From Clostridia bacterium (lineage in GTDB: Bacteria; Bacillota; Clostridia; Christensenellales; Borkfalkiaceae), in the NCBI GenBank assembly GCA_900767815.1, contig CAAGAM010000082.1, positions 1 through 37,021 of the forward strand: a DNA stretch of 37,021 bases. The letters run 5' to 3'. The translations under genes and the position numbers were made by a program. The notes beneath the pieces were generated by a model that saw only the letters and a program-made list of their open reading frames with translations, did not search any database and was not told the origin of the DNA. Of the stretch, positions 24,193-31,884 are shown one piece after another. Numbering within the stretch: the stretch's first letter is position 1; every line of letters starts with the position of its first letter.

Positions 24193-24581
24193 TTTATCCT
24201 TACTCCTTTTGCCGTCCGGGAATAATACGAACCTCGTCATTGCGGTGCGTTTTCAAGCCGACGCTTTGTCGGCCGACAGAAACCGCAAACGCGGAAATAC
24301 CTGCATATCGGCGGGTTTCACATTATTTTTGCCGACATTCGTCCCGGCTTAATTTTCGCGCAACGGGACGCCCTATAAATACAAACGGACGACCATCTAT
24401 CGACTGCTCGATAAATACAGATTAGTCGTCACGTAAAAATATTATAACATACTCTTTATTGTTTTGCAATATTTTTCTCGATATTTTTATCGATTATTTG
24501 CAAAAAATTCTGTTATGTGTTTATAAAATGATATAAATTGATAAATTACAGAGGCGGAAAATCCGCCCGAAAATGCGAAAA
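24193..24581. other. Promoter and long leader of the NahK-like gene
   Basis: About 390 bp without a gene. The distal part is AT-rich and holds the extended -10 promoter at 24441-24469. The proximal 240 bases form a GC-richer 5' leader with a six-pair hairpin (GCCGAC / GTCGGC, about 24257-24273). No known riboswitch class was recognised. Confidence 0.6.
24441..24469 (-). promoter_or_regulatory. Extended -10 promoter of the NahK-like gene
   Basis: Minus-strand TATAAT (24441-24446) preceded by TG at the extended -10 position and by TTGCAA (24464-24469) with exactly 17 bp between. It predicts a 5' leader of about 240 bases before the start at 24192. Confidence 0.8.
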
Positions 24582-25391
24582 TCACTCGTTGTCATCGTCA
24601 TCGTCGTCCACTTCACGGAATTTCCCCGCAAGCCTTGCCGCGGCTTTCCCGTATTTTTTCGCCAAAGCTTCATCCGACTCGGCAACCGAATCGTTTTTTT
24701 CCTTTTTTTGCGGCTCCGTTTTCGTTGTTTTTTCGCCCGCCACGGCTTTATCCTTAACCTTCCCCGTCGCCGTCAGAGCTTTATCCTCGGCATCGCGCTC
24801 GAGTTCTTCCGCGATATCGTCCTTTTGCGGAACTTTTTCCCTGTTGTTTTTATCGATTTTCGCCGCAACGGGAACGCAGATCATCCTCTCGATAAGCGGC
24901 AAAATCCCCGCCGCAAAATACAGATATGCCGGAACAAGGGGCGTTGCGCCCGTTAAAAAAGGCAGTTTGATCTTCTCGCTCTTCCACACGAACATAAACG
25001 CAGCCGCCATAACGAAAGAGAGCAACGAAAACATTATCGTCTCGAAGCGGCGGGCTTTAAAAAATTCCGCGTCGCATTTAAAGGTTTTGCAGTAAAAATA
25101 ACACAGCATTCCGCGGTACAACCCGAGTACGCCGAAAAGAACGATGCCGAGTATCGAAAAAAACGTATACAGCCCGACTTTGGCAAGGTACGCAAGCCCC
25201 CACATGTTTTCGACCGCAGATTTTACGTTATCGATATTGAAAGCGCAATAAATCGCATAACCCAGGCACCCGACAGCCAGAACCGCCGACAAAACGGCGA
25301 CGATAAGGCTTAAAGGTCGTCTTTTGGTACACAGATATATAACGGCTTTTTTAAACCCGCTGTTTTTCTTTTTGGTAATTTTCTTTTCCAT
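24582..25391 (-). CDS. Unrecognised membrane protein with charged cytoplasmic tail
   Basis: 269 residues; I do not recognise the family. A basic N-terminus (KKITKKKNSGFKKAV) precedes four probable membrane helices at about 28-50, 68-92, 117-135 and 147-165. Residues 175-269 are hydrophilic, alternate Lys and Glu, and end in a run of six Asp (DDDDDDNE), so this part should be disordered or coiled and cytoplasmic by the positive-inside rule. There is no signal peptide cleavage site, lipobox or enzyme motif. The gene stands alone between two intergenic regions with repeats. Low similarity to known proteins is expected because the tail is low-complexity. Confidence 0.75.
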   Translation of the reverse strand: MEKKITKKKNSGFKKAVIYLCTKRRPLSLIVAVLSAVLAVGCLGYAIYCAFNIDNVKSAVENMWGLAYLAKVGLYTFFSILGIVLFGVLGLYRGMLCYFYCKTFKCDAEFFKARRFETIMFSLLSFVMAAAFMFVWKSEKIKLPFLTGATPLVPAYLYFAAGILPLIERMICVPVAAKIDKNNREKVPQKDDIAEELERDAEDKALTATGKVKDKAVAGEKTTKTEPQKKEKNDSVAESDEALAKKYGKAAARLAGKFREVDDDDDDNE

Positions 25392-25477
25392 AATTCACCG
25401 TAATAATAAATGAAGTTATTCATCAAATGAAGTTATTCACCTCGCAGGATAAAACGCCTTCCCGTCCGGCGGAAAAA

Positions 25478-25597
25478 GCTTTTCCGTTCGGGGAAAGTGA
25501 CACATGGCACCGAAAATGCTTTCCCCTTCGGGGAGAGTGGCACGCAGCGCCGAAAACGCTTTCCCCTTTGGGGAGAGTGGCACGAAGTGCCGAGAGA
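25478..25597. repeat. Three tandem 40-bp structured repeats
   Basis: Units start at GCT at 25478, 25518 and 25558, an exact 40-bp period. Each holds two short inverted pairs: a CCCC-TTCG-GGG type hairpin and a GGCAC...GTGCC/GGCGC type hairpin. The second and third copies differ at only a few positions, the first more. Short open frames run through the repeats on both strands but lack ribosome sites. It resembles the GC-rich intergenic repeats that are common in clostridial genomes; it lies between deoB and the membrane-protein gene. Confidence 0.85.
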
Positions 25598-25658
25598 GGA
25601 GAACCACGTACGCGCCGGAAAAGAGGGTTCCTCATTCCTTAAAATAAGCGGTTTTATC

Positions 25659-25675
25659 GGTTAATCGACTTATAG
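25659..25675 (-). repeat. CTATAAG element, copy 4
   Basis: Minus-strand match to the 17-mer with two mismatches, just downstream of the deoB stop. Four-base arms CGGT/ACCG flank the core and can pair, so it may form a weak hairpin at the 3' end of the deoB transcript. Confidence 0.75.
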
Positions 25676-25683
25676 ACCGGTTT

Positions 25684-26847
25684 TTAGCATTTAATCTCGG
25701 GAGCGAGGTCTTCGCCGAAGAACGTGTTTTTCAGGTTGAACATAGACAATATCGTTTTGGCTATGCAGGTGAAACCCTTTCTCGTGCCGAGATTTCCGCT
25801 TTTAACGTTATTGCAGCAAATTATAAGAGGCACGCATTCCCTCGAATGATCCGTAGAGGGCGTAGACGGGTCGCAACCGTGGTCGGCGGTAAGCATCAGA
25901 ACGTCGTCTTCCCGCATATTCTTCATAAAATCGCCTAAGGCTATATCGAATTCGTTAAGCGCGTTCGTGTAGCCCGCAACGTCGTTTCTATGCCCGTATT
26001 TCATATCGAAATCGACGAGATTTACAAAACACAGCCCGTCGAAATCTTTCTTTTGAAATTCCGCGGTTTTAACCATTCCGTCGGCATTGGAAACCGTCCT
26101 TATAAACCCGGTTATGCCTTGCCCCGCGAAAATATCGATTATTTTGCCGACCGAAAGCACGTCTTTTCCGTTATCCTTTAAAATATCGAGCATGGTTTTC
26201 GATGGCGGAAGAAGGGAAAAATCGTGGCGATTGGAAGTGCGCACGAAATTTTCTGGAGAGGTTCCGACGAACGGTCTTGCGATAACGCGCCCGACGGCAT
26301 AATCTCCTTTCAAAATATCCCGCGCGATTTCGCAGTATTCGTAAAGCTTTTTGACGGGAACGACGTTTTCGTTTGCGGCAACCTGAAAAACGCTGTCGGC
26401 GGACGTGTAAACTATGAGCGCGCCCGTTTTCATATGCTCCTCGCCGTAGTCTTTTATAACTTCCGTTCCCGAATACGGCTTGTTGCAAAGGGTTTTTCTG
26501 CCCGTGCGCCTTTCGAATTCTTTTATAATTTCATCCGGAAACCCGTTCGGAAAAACGGGAAGCGGTTTTTCGGAAACAACGCCCGCAATCTCCCAATGTC
26601 CTATCGTCGTATCCTTTCCTGCCGACTCTTCGACAAGCCTCGCATACGCGCCGAGAGGCTCTTTCTCCCTTTCGCCGAAATCGACTCCGTCGATATTGAA
26701 AAGCCCGAGTTTTTTCATGTTCGGGATATTAAGTTTTCCCGAATCGAAACACGCTTTAAACGTGTTGCTCCCCTCGTCGCCGAATGCCGCCGCGTCGGGC
26801 GCGTTGCCCGCGCCGAAACTGTCCAAAACGATAAGAAACACTCTCAT
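25684..26847 (-). CDS. deoB: Phosphopentomutase
   Basis: 387 residues, the standard length. It interconverts ribose-1- and ribose-5-phosphate (and the deoxy forms) in nucleoside salvage. Alkaline-phosphatase-superfamily landmarks are complete: metal-binding Asp9 in FLIVLDSFGAG, the phosphorylated Thr in GKDTTIGHWEIAG (about 78-90), NKPYSGTEVIKDYG, and the second metal site in DFDMKYGHRND and LTADHGCDPSTPSTDHSRE. It is flanked on both sides by copies of the CTATAAG element. No nucleoside phosphorylase gene lies beside it. Confidence 0.97.
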   Translation of the reverse strand: MRVFLIVLDSFGAGNAPDAAAFGDEGSNTFKACFDSGKLNIPNMKKLGLFNIDGVDFGEREKEPLGAYARLVEESAGKDTTIGHWEIAGVVSEKPLPVFPNGFPDEIIKEFERRTGRKTLCNKPYSGTEVIKDYGEEHMKTGALIVYTSADSVFQVAANENVVPVKKLYEYCEIARDILKGDYAVGRVIARPFVGTSPENFVRTSNRHDFSLLPPSKTMLDILKDNGKDVLSVGKIIDIFAGQGITGFIRTVSNADGMVKTAEFQKKDFDGLCFVNLVDFDMKYGHRNDVAGYTNALNEFDIALGDFMKNMREDDVLMLTADHGCDPSTPSTDHSRECVPLIICCNNVKSGNLGTRKGFTCIAKTILSMFNLKNTFFGEDLAPEIKC

Positions 26848-26865
26848 TGATAAATAAAAACCTCG

Positions 26866-26882
26866 CTATAAGCCGATTATCG
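26866..26882 (+). repeat. CTATAAG element, copy 5
   Basis: One mismatch to the 17-mer (C in place of T in the centre). It lies in the 42-bp gap between the ABC transporter stop and the deoB start. Flanks TCG and CGA are complementary. Confidence 0.8.
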
Positions 26883-26889
26883 ACAAATT

Positions 26890-28605
26890 TTACTGTCTGA
26901 ACTGATAATTGTAAAGCCTCGAATACTCCCCGCCCGAAGCCATGAGTTCTTCGTGCGTTCCGCGCTCTTCGATTCCGCCTTCGCCGAGCAGAATTATCTC
27001 GTCGGCATTTTTGACGGTGGAAAGCCTGTGCGCTACGACTATCGTCGTTCTCCCTGCGGAAAGCCGCTCGAGAGCCTGCTGAATCTGCATTTCGGTTACG
27101 TTGTCGAGAGCCGAAGTGGCTTCGTCTAAGATAAGTATCGGCGGATTTTTCAGAAACGCCCGCGCGATTGAAAGCCTTTGCTTCTGCCCGCCCGAAAGCT
27201 TAACGCCGCGTTCGCCGACGTAAGTATCGTATCCGTCGTCCAGAGTCATTATGAAATCGTGAATGTTGGCGAGCTTTGCCGCCTCGATTATCTGCTCGTC
27301 CGACGCGCCGAAATCGCCGTAAGCGATATTATCTTTAACCGTTCCGCCGAAAATAAACACGTCCTGCGCGACGGAGCCGATATTTTTACGCAAATCGTAA
27401 AGCGACATATCGCGCACGTCGATCCCGTCTATGGTGATTTTTCCCGAATCTATATCGTAAAAACGCGGAATAAGATTGCAAAGGGTGGTTTTTCCGCCGC
27501 CCGAATGTCCAACGAGCGCAACCGTTTCGCCCGCGCCGATTTTAAGCGACAAATCGTTTAAAATAAGGCTGCTTTCGTCATCTCTGTCCTTTTTATATCT
27601 GAAACTCACGTTATCGAAGACGATATCGCCTTTGAGCCTGTCGACTTTTACGGGGTGCATAGGTTCTTTTTCGGGCGCGATATCCATAACTTCGAGGAAT
27701 CTCTTAAAGCCCGTCATTCCCTCTTCGATCTGTTCGAAAATCGCCACGAACGTGCGGATAGGCGTTATGAGCATGGCGACGTATAAAACGTAAGACGTGA
27801 GATCGCCCGAAGAGATAAGACCTTTGACGTAGAAAACTCCGCCCGCGGCAAACGCGACGAGATAAAGAAAATCCATCGCAAAGCTCATGGCGGTGTTGAA
27901 ATTACTCATCGCTTTGTATTGAACGGAGCGCGCGTCGATAAGCCCTTTGTTCGCGGCGGCGAATTTCTCGTTTTCGTGTTTTTCGGCGGTATACGCCTTT
28001 GCAACTCTTATCCCCGCAACCGAACTTTCGACGGCAGAGTTTATCTCGGAAGTCTTTTCTCTCGAAATTTTAAACGCATGTTTAAGCCCGAGCCTTAGTT
28101 TCACCGCGATAAACAAAAGGACGGGTAAGATCGCAAGCAGGATAAGCGAAAGCCACGGATTGATGAAACATATCATCACGAGCGCGCCGATAATGGACAA
28201 TATAGACAAAAACACGTCTTCCGGGCCGTGATGCGCAAGCTCGGAAACCTCGAAAAGGTCGTTGACGAGCCTTGACATTATCGAGCCGACTTTGGTCTCG
28301 TCGTAATAAGAAAAAGGCAGTTTCTGAAGATGAGCGAAAAGCTCGGCTCTCATATCCCCCTGAATACGGACGCCGACGACGTGTCCCCAATAGGTAATTA
28401 TATAATTAAGCCCCGCTTTGAGCGCGAACACGCCTAAAAGCACGCCCGAAAAAATCAGGACGTAATTCATGTCTTTAACTTCTATTATTTTTCCCGCAAC
28501 CCTCGGATAAACAAGGTTTAAAACCGCGACCGTGAACGCGCAGAGCATATCGAGAACAAACAGTTTTAAATGGGGTTTATAATACCCCGCAAATTTTTTA
28601 AGCAT
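26890..28605 (-). CDS. ABC exporter half-transporter (fused permease and ATPase)
   Basis: 571 residues. Six membrane helices fill residues 15-300, followed by a complete nucleotide-binding domain: Walker A GHSGGGKT (366-373), Q-loop VAQD near 412, signature LSGGQKQR (470-477), Walker B ILILDEATS (490-498) and the H-loop VAHRLS near 527. It belongs to the MsbA/LmrA-like exporters and, with a single gene present, probably works as a homodimer. Exported substrate (lipid, peptide or drug) cannot be told. It starts after a strong AAAGGA ribosome site. Confidence 0.93.
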   Translation of the reverse strand: MLKKFAGYYKPHLKLFVLDMLCAFTVAVLNLVYPRVAGKIIEVKDMNYVLIFSGVLLGVFALKAGLNYIITYWGHVVGVRIQGDMRAELFAHLQKLPFSYYDETKVGSIMSRLVNDLFEVSELAHHGPEDVFLSILSIIGALVMICFINPWLSLILLAILPVLLFIAVKLRLGLKHAFKISREKTSEINSAVESSVAGIRVAKAYTAEKHENEKFAAANKGLIDARSVQYKAMSNFNTAMSFAMDFLYLVAFAAGGVFYVKGLISSGDLTSYVLYVAMLITPIRTFVAIFEQIEEGMTGFKRFLEVMDIAPEKEPMHPVKVDRLKGDIVFDNVSFRYKKDRDDESSLILNDLSLKIGAGETVALVGHSGGGKTTLCNLIPRFYDIDSGKITIDGIDVRDMSLYDLRKNIGSVAQDVFIFGGTVKDNIAYGDFGASDEQIIEAAKLANIHDFIMTLDDGYDTYVGERGVKLSGGQKQRLSIARAFLKNPPILILDEATSALDNVTEMQIQQALERLSAGRTTIVVAHRLSTVKNADEIILLGEGGIEERGTHEELMASGGEYSRLYNYQFRQ

Positions 28606-28628
28606 CTCTTTCCTTTTGTATTGAATTT

Positions 28629-28665
28629 AAAAATCGCGCTTTAATCGGCTTATAGCGCGATTTTT
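28629..28665. terminator. Bidirectional terminator whose loop is a CTATAAG element (copy 6 at 28639-28655)
   Basis: Perfect 12-bp arms AAAAATCGCGCT (28629-28640) and AGCGCGATTTTT (28654-28665) close a 13-base loop. The loop carries the core of the repeated element, oriented on the minus strand. The T-runs on both strands suit termination of the asparaginase transcript before the ABC transporter gene. This copy has three or four mismatches to the 17-mer, all outside the 14-base core. Confidence 0.85.
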
Positions 28666-28694
28666 ATGGTTTTCGGTATAAATTTTCCCAGGGG

Positions 28695-29723
28695 TTACTC
28701 GGTATATAAAATATCCTCGGCGATCGTTTTGTAAAAGAGCTTTTTAACCTCTTTTTCCTTCCTTGTAATGCTTAAAATCCACATAAGTTTCGCAAGCACC
28801 GCCTCGGGAGTCATGTCGTAGGACTCTAAAAATCCGTATTCCTCTTTGAGGCTTTTCCCCACCTTGTAAACGGTCATATCGCTCCCTTCGTTGACGACCT
28901 GCGTACACATTACGAGGATTTTGCCCTTTTTGCGCCATTTCGCAATGACGTCGTAAAAGCCGAAACCTTCGCCCGACGGGATTCCGCCCGTACCGAAACT
29001 CTCGATGATAACGGCGTCGTTAAGTTCGAAATATTTATCCAATATCCTGGGATCCGCTTCGGGAATAAGCTTGAAAAGCCCCACGTCTTTATCGAGCGCG
29101 CGATAGAATTTCGGCTTTCCCCTTCTGCCCGTTTTGTCGTACTGCATGATTTTCCCGTCCTGAATTATGGCGGTATACGGATAATTTATACTCGAAAAAG
29201 CATTATAACTTTTGGTTCTCGTTTTTTTCGCGCGCGTTCCGTTGATAACTTTTCCGTCGAAAACGATTTGAACGCCGCTCGCATACTTCGAAGCGCAATA
29301 GCGAAAACTGTCGGTAAGGTTGGTTTTCGCGTCGGTTATCTCCATATCGATAGGCTTTTGCGAACCCGTTATGACAACGGGTTTAGGGCTGTTTTGAACG
29401 AGATAAGACAGAGCCGCCGCCGTGTACGCCATGGTGTCCGTGCCGTGACAGATGACGAATCCGTCGTAGAAATCGTAATTTTCTTCGATAATATTCTCTA
29501 TTTTAAGCCATGCCGCAACGGAAATATTCGTGCTGTCGATATTCATCGCCTGTACGGTTGTCGGCTCGCAAAACTTTTTTATATCGGGGACGTAGGACAA
29601 AAGTTCGTCGGAGGTAAGCACGGGGGTAAGCCCGTCCGCACTTCTTTTGGAAGCAATCGTTCCGCCCGTCGCAATCATCAATATTTTCTTTTTGGCATCA
29701 TTTGCAAACATCTTATTATTCAT
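28695..29723 (-). CDS. ansA: L-asparaginase, type I (AnsA-like)
   Basis: About 342 residues. Both catalytic threonine motifs are intact: TGGTIAS (near 18-24) and HGTDTMAYTA (near 92). VITGSQKPID and ESFGTGGIP are further family hallmarks. No signal peptide is present, so it is a cytoplasmic type-I-like enzyme that hydrolyses asparagine to aspartate and ammonia. An in-frame TTG lies at 29729; the ATG at 29723 is preferred, though neither has a clear ribosome site and an ATG at 29711 is possible. It is divergent from typA and ends at the terminator hairpin at 28629-28665. Confidence 0.92.
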   Translation of the reverse strand: MNNKMFANDAKKKILMIATGGTIASKRSADGLTPVLTSDELLSYVPDIKKFCEPTTVQAMNIDSTNISVAAWLKIENIIEENYDFYDGFVICHGTDTMAYTAAALSYLVQNSPKPVVITGSQKPIDMEITDAKTNLTDSFRYCASKYASGVQIVFDGKVINGTRAKKTRTKSYNAFSSINYPYTAIIQDGKIMQYDKTGRRGKPKFYRALDKDVGLFKLIPEADPRILDKYFELNDAVIIESFGTGGIPSGEGFGFYDVIAKWRKKGKILVMCTQVVNEGSDMTVYKVGKSLKEEYGFLESYDMTPEAVLAKLMWILSITRKEKEVKKLFYKTIAEDILYTE

Positions 29724-29799
29724 ACGCAAATGATATCATAAACAACAAAAAAAGTCTAATATAAAATTACATTTTACTATAAATTTATATTTTATTTAA

Positions 29800-29828
29800 T
29801 TGACAAATTCCGTTACAAAATGTATACT
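29800..29828 (+). promoter_or_regulatory. Near-consensus promoter of typA
   Basis: TTGACA (29800-29805), 17-bp spacer, TATACT (29823-29828), giving an expected transcription start near 29835 and a leader of only about 20 bases that includes the ribosome site GAGGT. Confidence 0.9.
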
Positions 29829-29855
29829 TGATTCTGTTTTGAAATGAGGTAGAAT

Positions 29856-31682
29856 ATGGATATCAGAAACGACGTAAGAAATATCGCCATAATCGCGCAC
29901 GTAGACCACGGCAAAACCACGCTCGTGGACGCGCTTTTGAAGCAGAACAACATTTTCAGAAGCAACGAGGTCGTTGCCGAAAGAGTTATGGACAGCGGCG
30001 ATATCGAAAGAGAAAGAGGAATTACCATCCTCGCAAAAAACACCGCCCTCAACTATAAGGGTACGAAAATCAACATAATCGACACCCCCGGGCATGCCGA
30101 TTTCGGCGGCGAAGTCGAACGTATTTTGTCTATGGTAGACGGCGTCGTACTGCTCGTTGACGCGGTTGAAGGCTGCATGCCGCAAACGAGATACGTTCTT
30201 AAAAAAGCTTTATCGCTTAACAAAAAACCCGTCGTGTGCATCAATAAAATCGACAAGGGCGGAGATTTGAACGCCACGATCGACGGGATAATCAATCTTT
30301 TCATAGAACTCGGCGCAAACGACGATCAGCTCGACTTCAAGGTGGTTTACGCAAGCGCGAAACAGGGCTGGGCCAAAAAAGAACTTTCGGACGAAAGCAC
30401 GAACATGGACCCCTTACTCGACACGATCTTAGAAGAAATTCCCGCGCCCGAGGGCGAACTCGACGCGCCTTTGCAGGCGATAATCTGCAACGTGGACTAT
30501 GACGAATACGTCGGCAGAATAGGTATCGGCAGAATCGTAAGAGGTAAAATAAAAGACGCTCAGCCGATAACCGTCATTCATACCGATAAAACGACCACAA
30601 ACGCGAGAGTGGGCAAGCTCTACCAGTTCGAAGGTTTGAAAAGAACGGAAGTTTTAAGCGCGGAAATGGGCGACATAATCGCCGTTTCGGGCATCGAAAA
30701 CATCAACATAGGCGAAACGATCTGCTCGCAGGATTGTGTGGAACAGCTTCCCTTCGTCGCGATCGACGAACCCACCGTTTCGATGTATTTCATGGTTAAC
30801 AACAGTCCGTTTGCGGGCAAAGAGGGCAAGTACGTAACTTCCCGTCACCTCCGCGCGAGACTTTTTAAGGAAATCGAAACCAATGTTTCGATGAAAATCG
30901 AGGAAACAGACAGCGCGGACACCTTTAAGGTGTTCGGCAGAGGCGAACTTCATCTTTCCATTCTCATCGAGAACATGAGAAGAGAGGGTTACGAATTTCA
31001 GGTTTCCCGCCCGAAGGTTATCTTCAAGGAAATCAACGGCAAAACCCACGAACCCATGGAAGACCTCGTCGTCGAAGTCCCCAACGAATACGTCGGCGCG
31101 ATCATGAATAAAATCGGCGCGAGAAAGGGCGAACTCATCGACATGACGGCGGACGACAGAGGTACGACCAAACTCGAATTCAAAATTCCCGCAAGATGCC
31201 TTTTCGGCTACCGCAGCGAGATGCTCACCGATACGAAAGGCTTCGGCATAATGAGCCACGTGTTTGCGGGGTACGAAGAATATAAGGGAGATATCCCCAC
31301 GAGAACGAGAGGAAGCCTTGTTGTTTTCGAAACGGGCGTAACCACTCAGTACGGGCTTTTCAACGCGCAGGAACGTTGCACTCTTTTCATCGGACCGGGC
31401 GAAAAGGTTTATGAAGGACAAGTCGTCGGCGAAAACTCGAGAGAGGACGACCTCGCCGTTAACGTCTGCAAGCAGAAGCACCTCACAAACAGCCGTGCAT
31501 CGGGAAGCGACGACGCATTGAAACTCGTCCCCCCCACCATTCTTTCCCTCGAGCAATGCCTTGAATTCATCGCGGACGACGAACTCGTCGAAGTAACGCC
31601 CGTAAGCATTCGTTTAAGAAAGAAAATCCTTTCGCGCGACCTCCGCATGAAAGAATGGGCTAAAAACCGCAAGCAGGACTAA
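29856..31682 (+). CDS. typA: Ribosome-associated translational GTPase TypA/BipA
   Basis: 608 residues, the usual length. EF-G-like GTPase: G1 AHVDHGKTT (about 14-22), switch I RGITI, G3 DTPGHADFGGEVER, G4 NKID, then domains II, III and V and the TypA-specific C-terminal domain (RTRGSLVVFETGVTTQYGLF, GPGEKVYEGQVVGENSREDDL, VTPVSIRLRKKILS). It binds the ribosome and helps 50S assembly and growth under cold or stress. The start is fixed by GAGGT five bases before ATG. It forms a single-gene unit between a strong promoter and a strong terminator. High GC at third positions produces long open frames on the opposite strand, which are not genes. Confidence 0.98.
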   Translation: MDIRNDVRNIAIIAHVDHGKTTLVDALLKQNNIFRSNEVVAERVMDSGDIERERGITILAKNTALNYKGTKINIIDTPGHADFGGEVERILSMVDGVVLLVDAVEGCMPQTRYVLKKALSLNKKPVVCINKIDKGGDLNATIDGIINLFIELGANDDQLDFKVVYASAKQGWAKKELSDESTNMDPLLDTILEEIPAPEGELDAPLQAIICNVDYDEYVGRIGIGRIVRGKIKDAQPITVIHTDKTTTNARVGKLYQFEGLKRTEVLSAEMGDIIAVSGIENINIGETICSQDCVEQLPFVAIDEPTVSMYFMVNNSPFAGKEGKYVTSRHLRARLFKEIETNVSMKIEETDSADTFKVFGRGELHLSILIENMRREGYEFQVSRPKVIFKEINGKTHEPMEDLVVEVPNEYVGAIMNKIGARKGELIDMTADDRGTTKLEFKIPARCLFGYRSEMLTDTKGFGIMSHVFAGYEEYKGDIPTRTRGSLVVFETGVTTQYGLFNAQERCTLFIGPGEKVYEGQVVGENSREDDLAVNVCKQKHLTNSRASGSDDALKLVPPTILSLEQCLEFIADDELVEVTPVSIRLRKKILSRDLRMKEWAKNRKQD

Positions 31683-31697
31683 AACATATTAAACATT

Positions 31698-31733
31698 AAG
31701 CCTCGATTTGCTTTTTACAAATCGAGGCTTTTT
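31698..31733 (+). terminator. Intrinsic terminator of typA
   Basis: Thirteen perfectly paired bases, AAGCCTCGATTTG with CAAATCGAGGCTT, a seven-base loop and a T-run, starting 16 bases after the typA stop. Confidence 0.95.
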
Positions 31734-31808
31734 ATATGCTCGTGTTTTCCGCTTTTATGCGTATAACTATTGACGATTTATATAATAGTATATTTTTAAT
31801 CGGTAAAC

Positions 31809-31843
31809 AAAAATGCGGAGCCGAAAACGTCGTCCGACTCCGC
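31809..31843 (-). terminator. Intrinsic terminator of gltX
   Basis: On the minus strand a nine-pair stem (31835-31843 with 31815-31823, one wobble) is followed by a run of five T residues within 31809-31814. It lies about 40 bases after the gltX stop. Confidence 0.85.
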
Positions 31844-31884
31844 TATAATTTTTATTTTATCCGATATGATTTTTATTTTAATTA

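Noticed and set aside
25478..25597. CRISPR array
   Set aside because: The units are contiguous with no unique spacers, and no cas gene is present.
25423..25642. Short open frames of about 70 codons on both strands in the 40-bp repeat
   Set aside because: They translate a tandem repeat, lack ribosome sites, and are open only because the repeat lacks stops.
26224..26850. 208-codon plus-strand open frame opposite deoB
   Set aside because: Antisense to deoB with no recognisable domain.
30654..31556. 300-codon open frame on the minus strand across typA
   Set aside because: It is antisense to a certain gene, has no ribosome site, and results from the GC-rich third positions of typA. Its translation resembles no protein.
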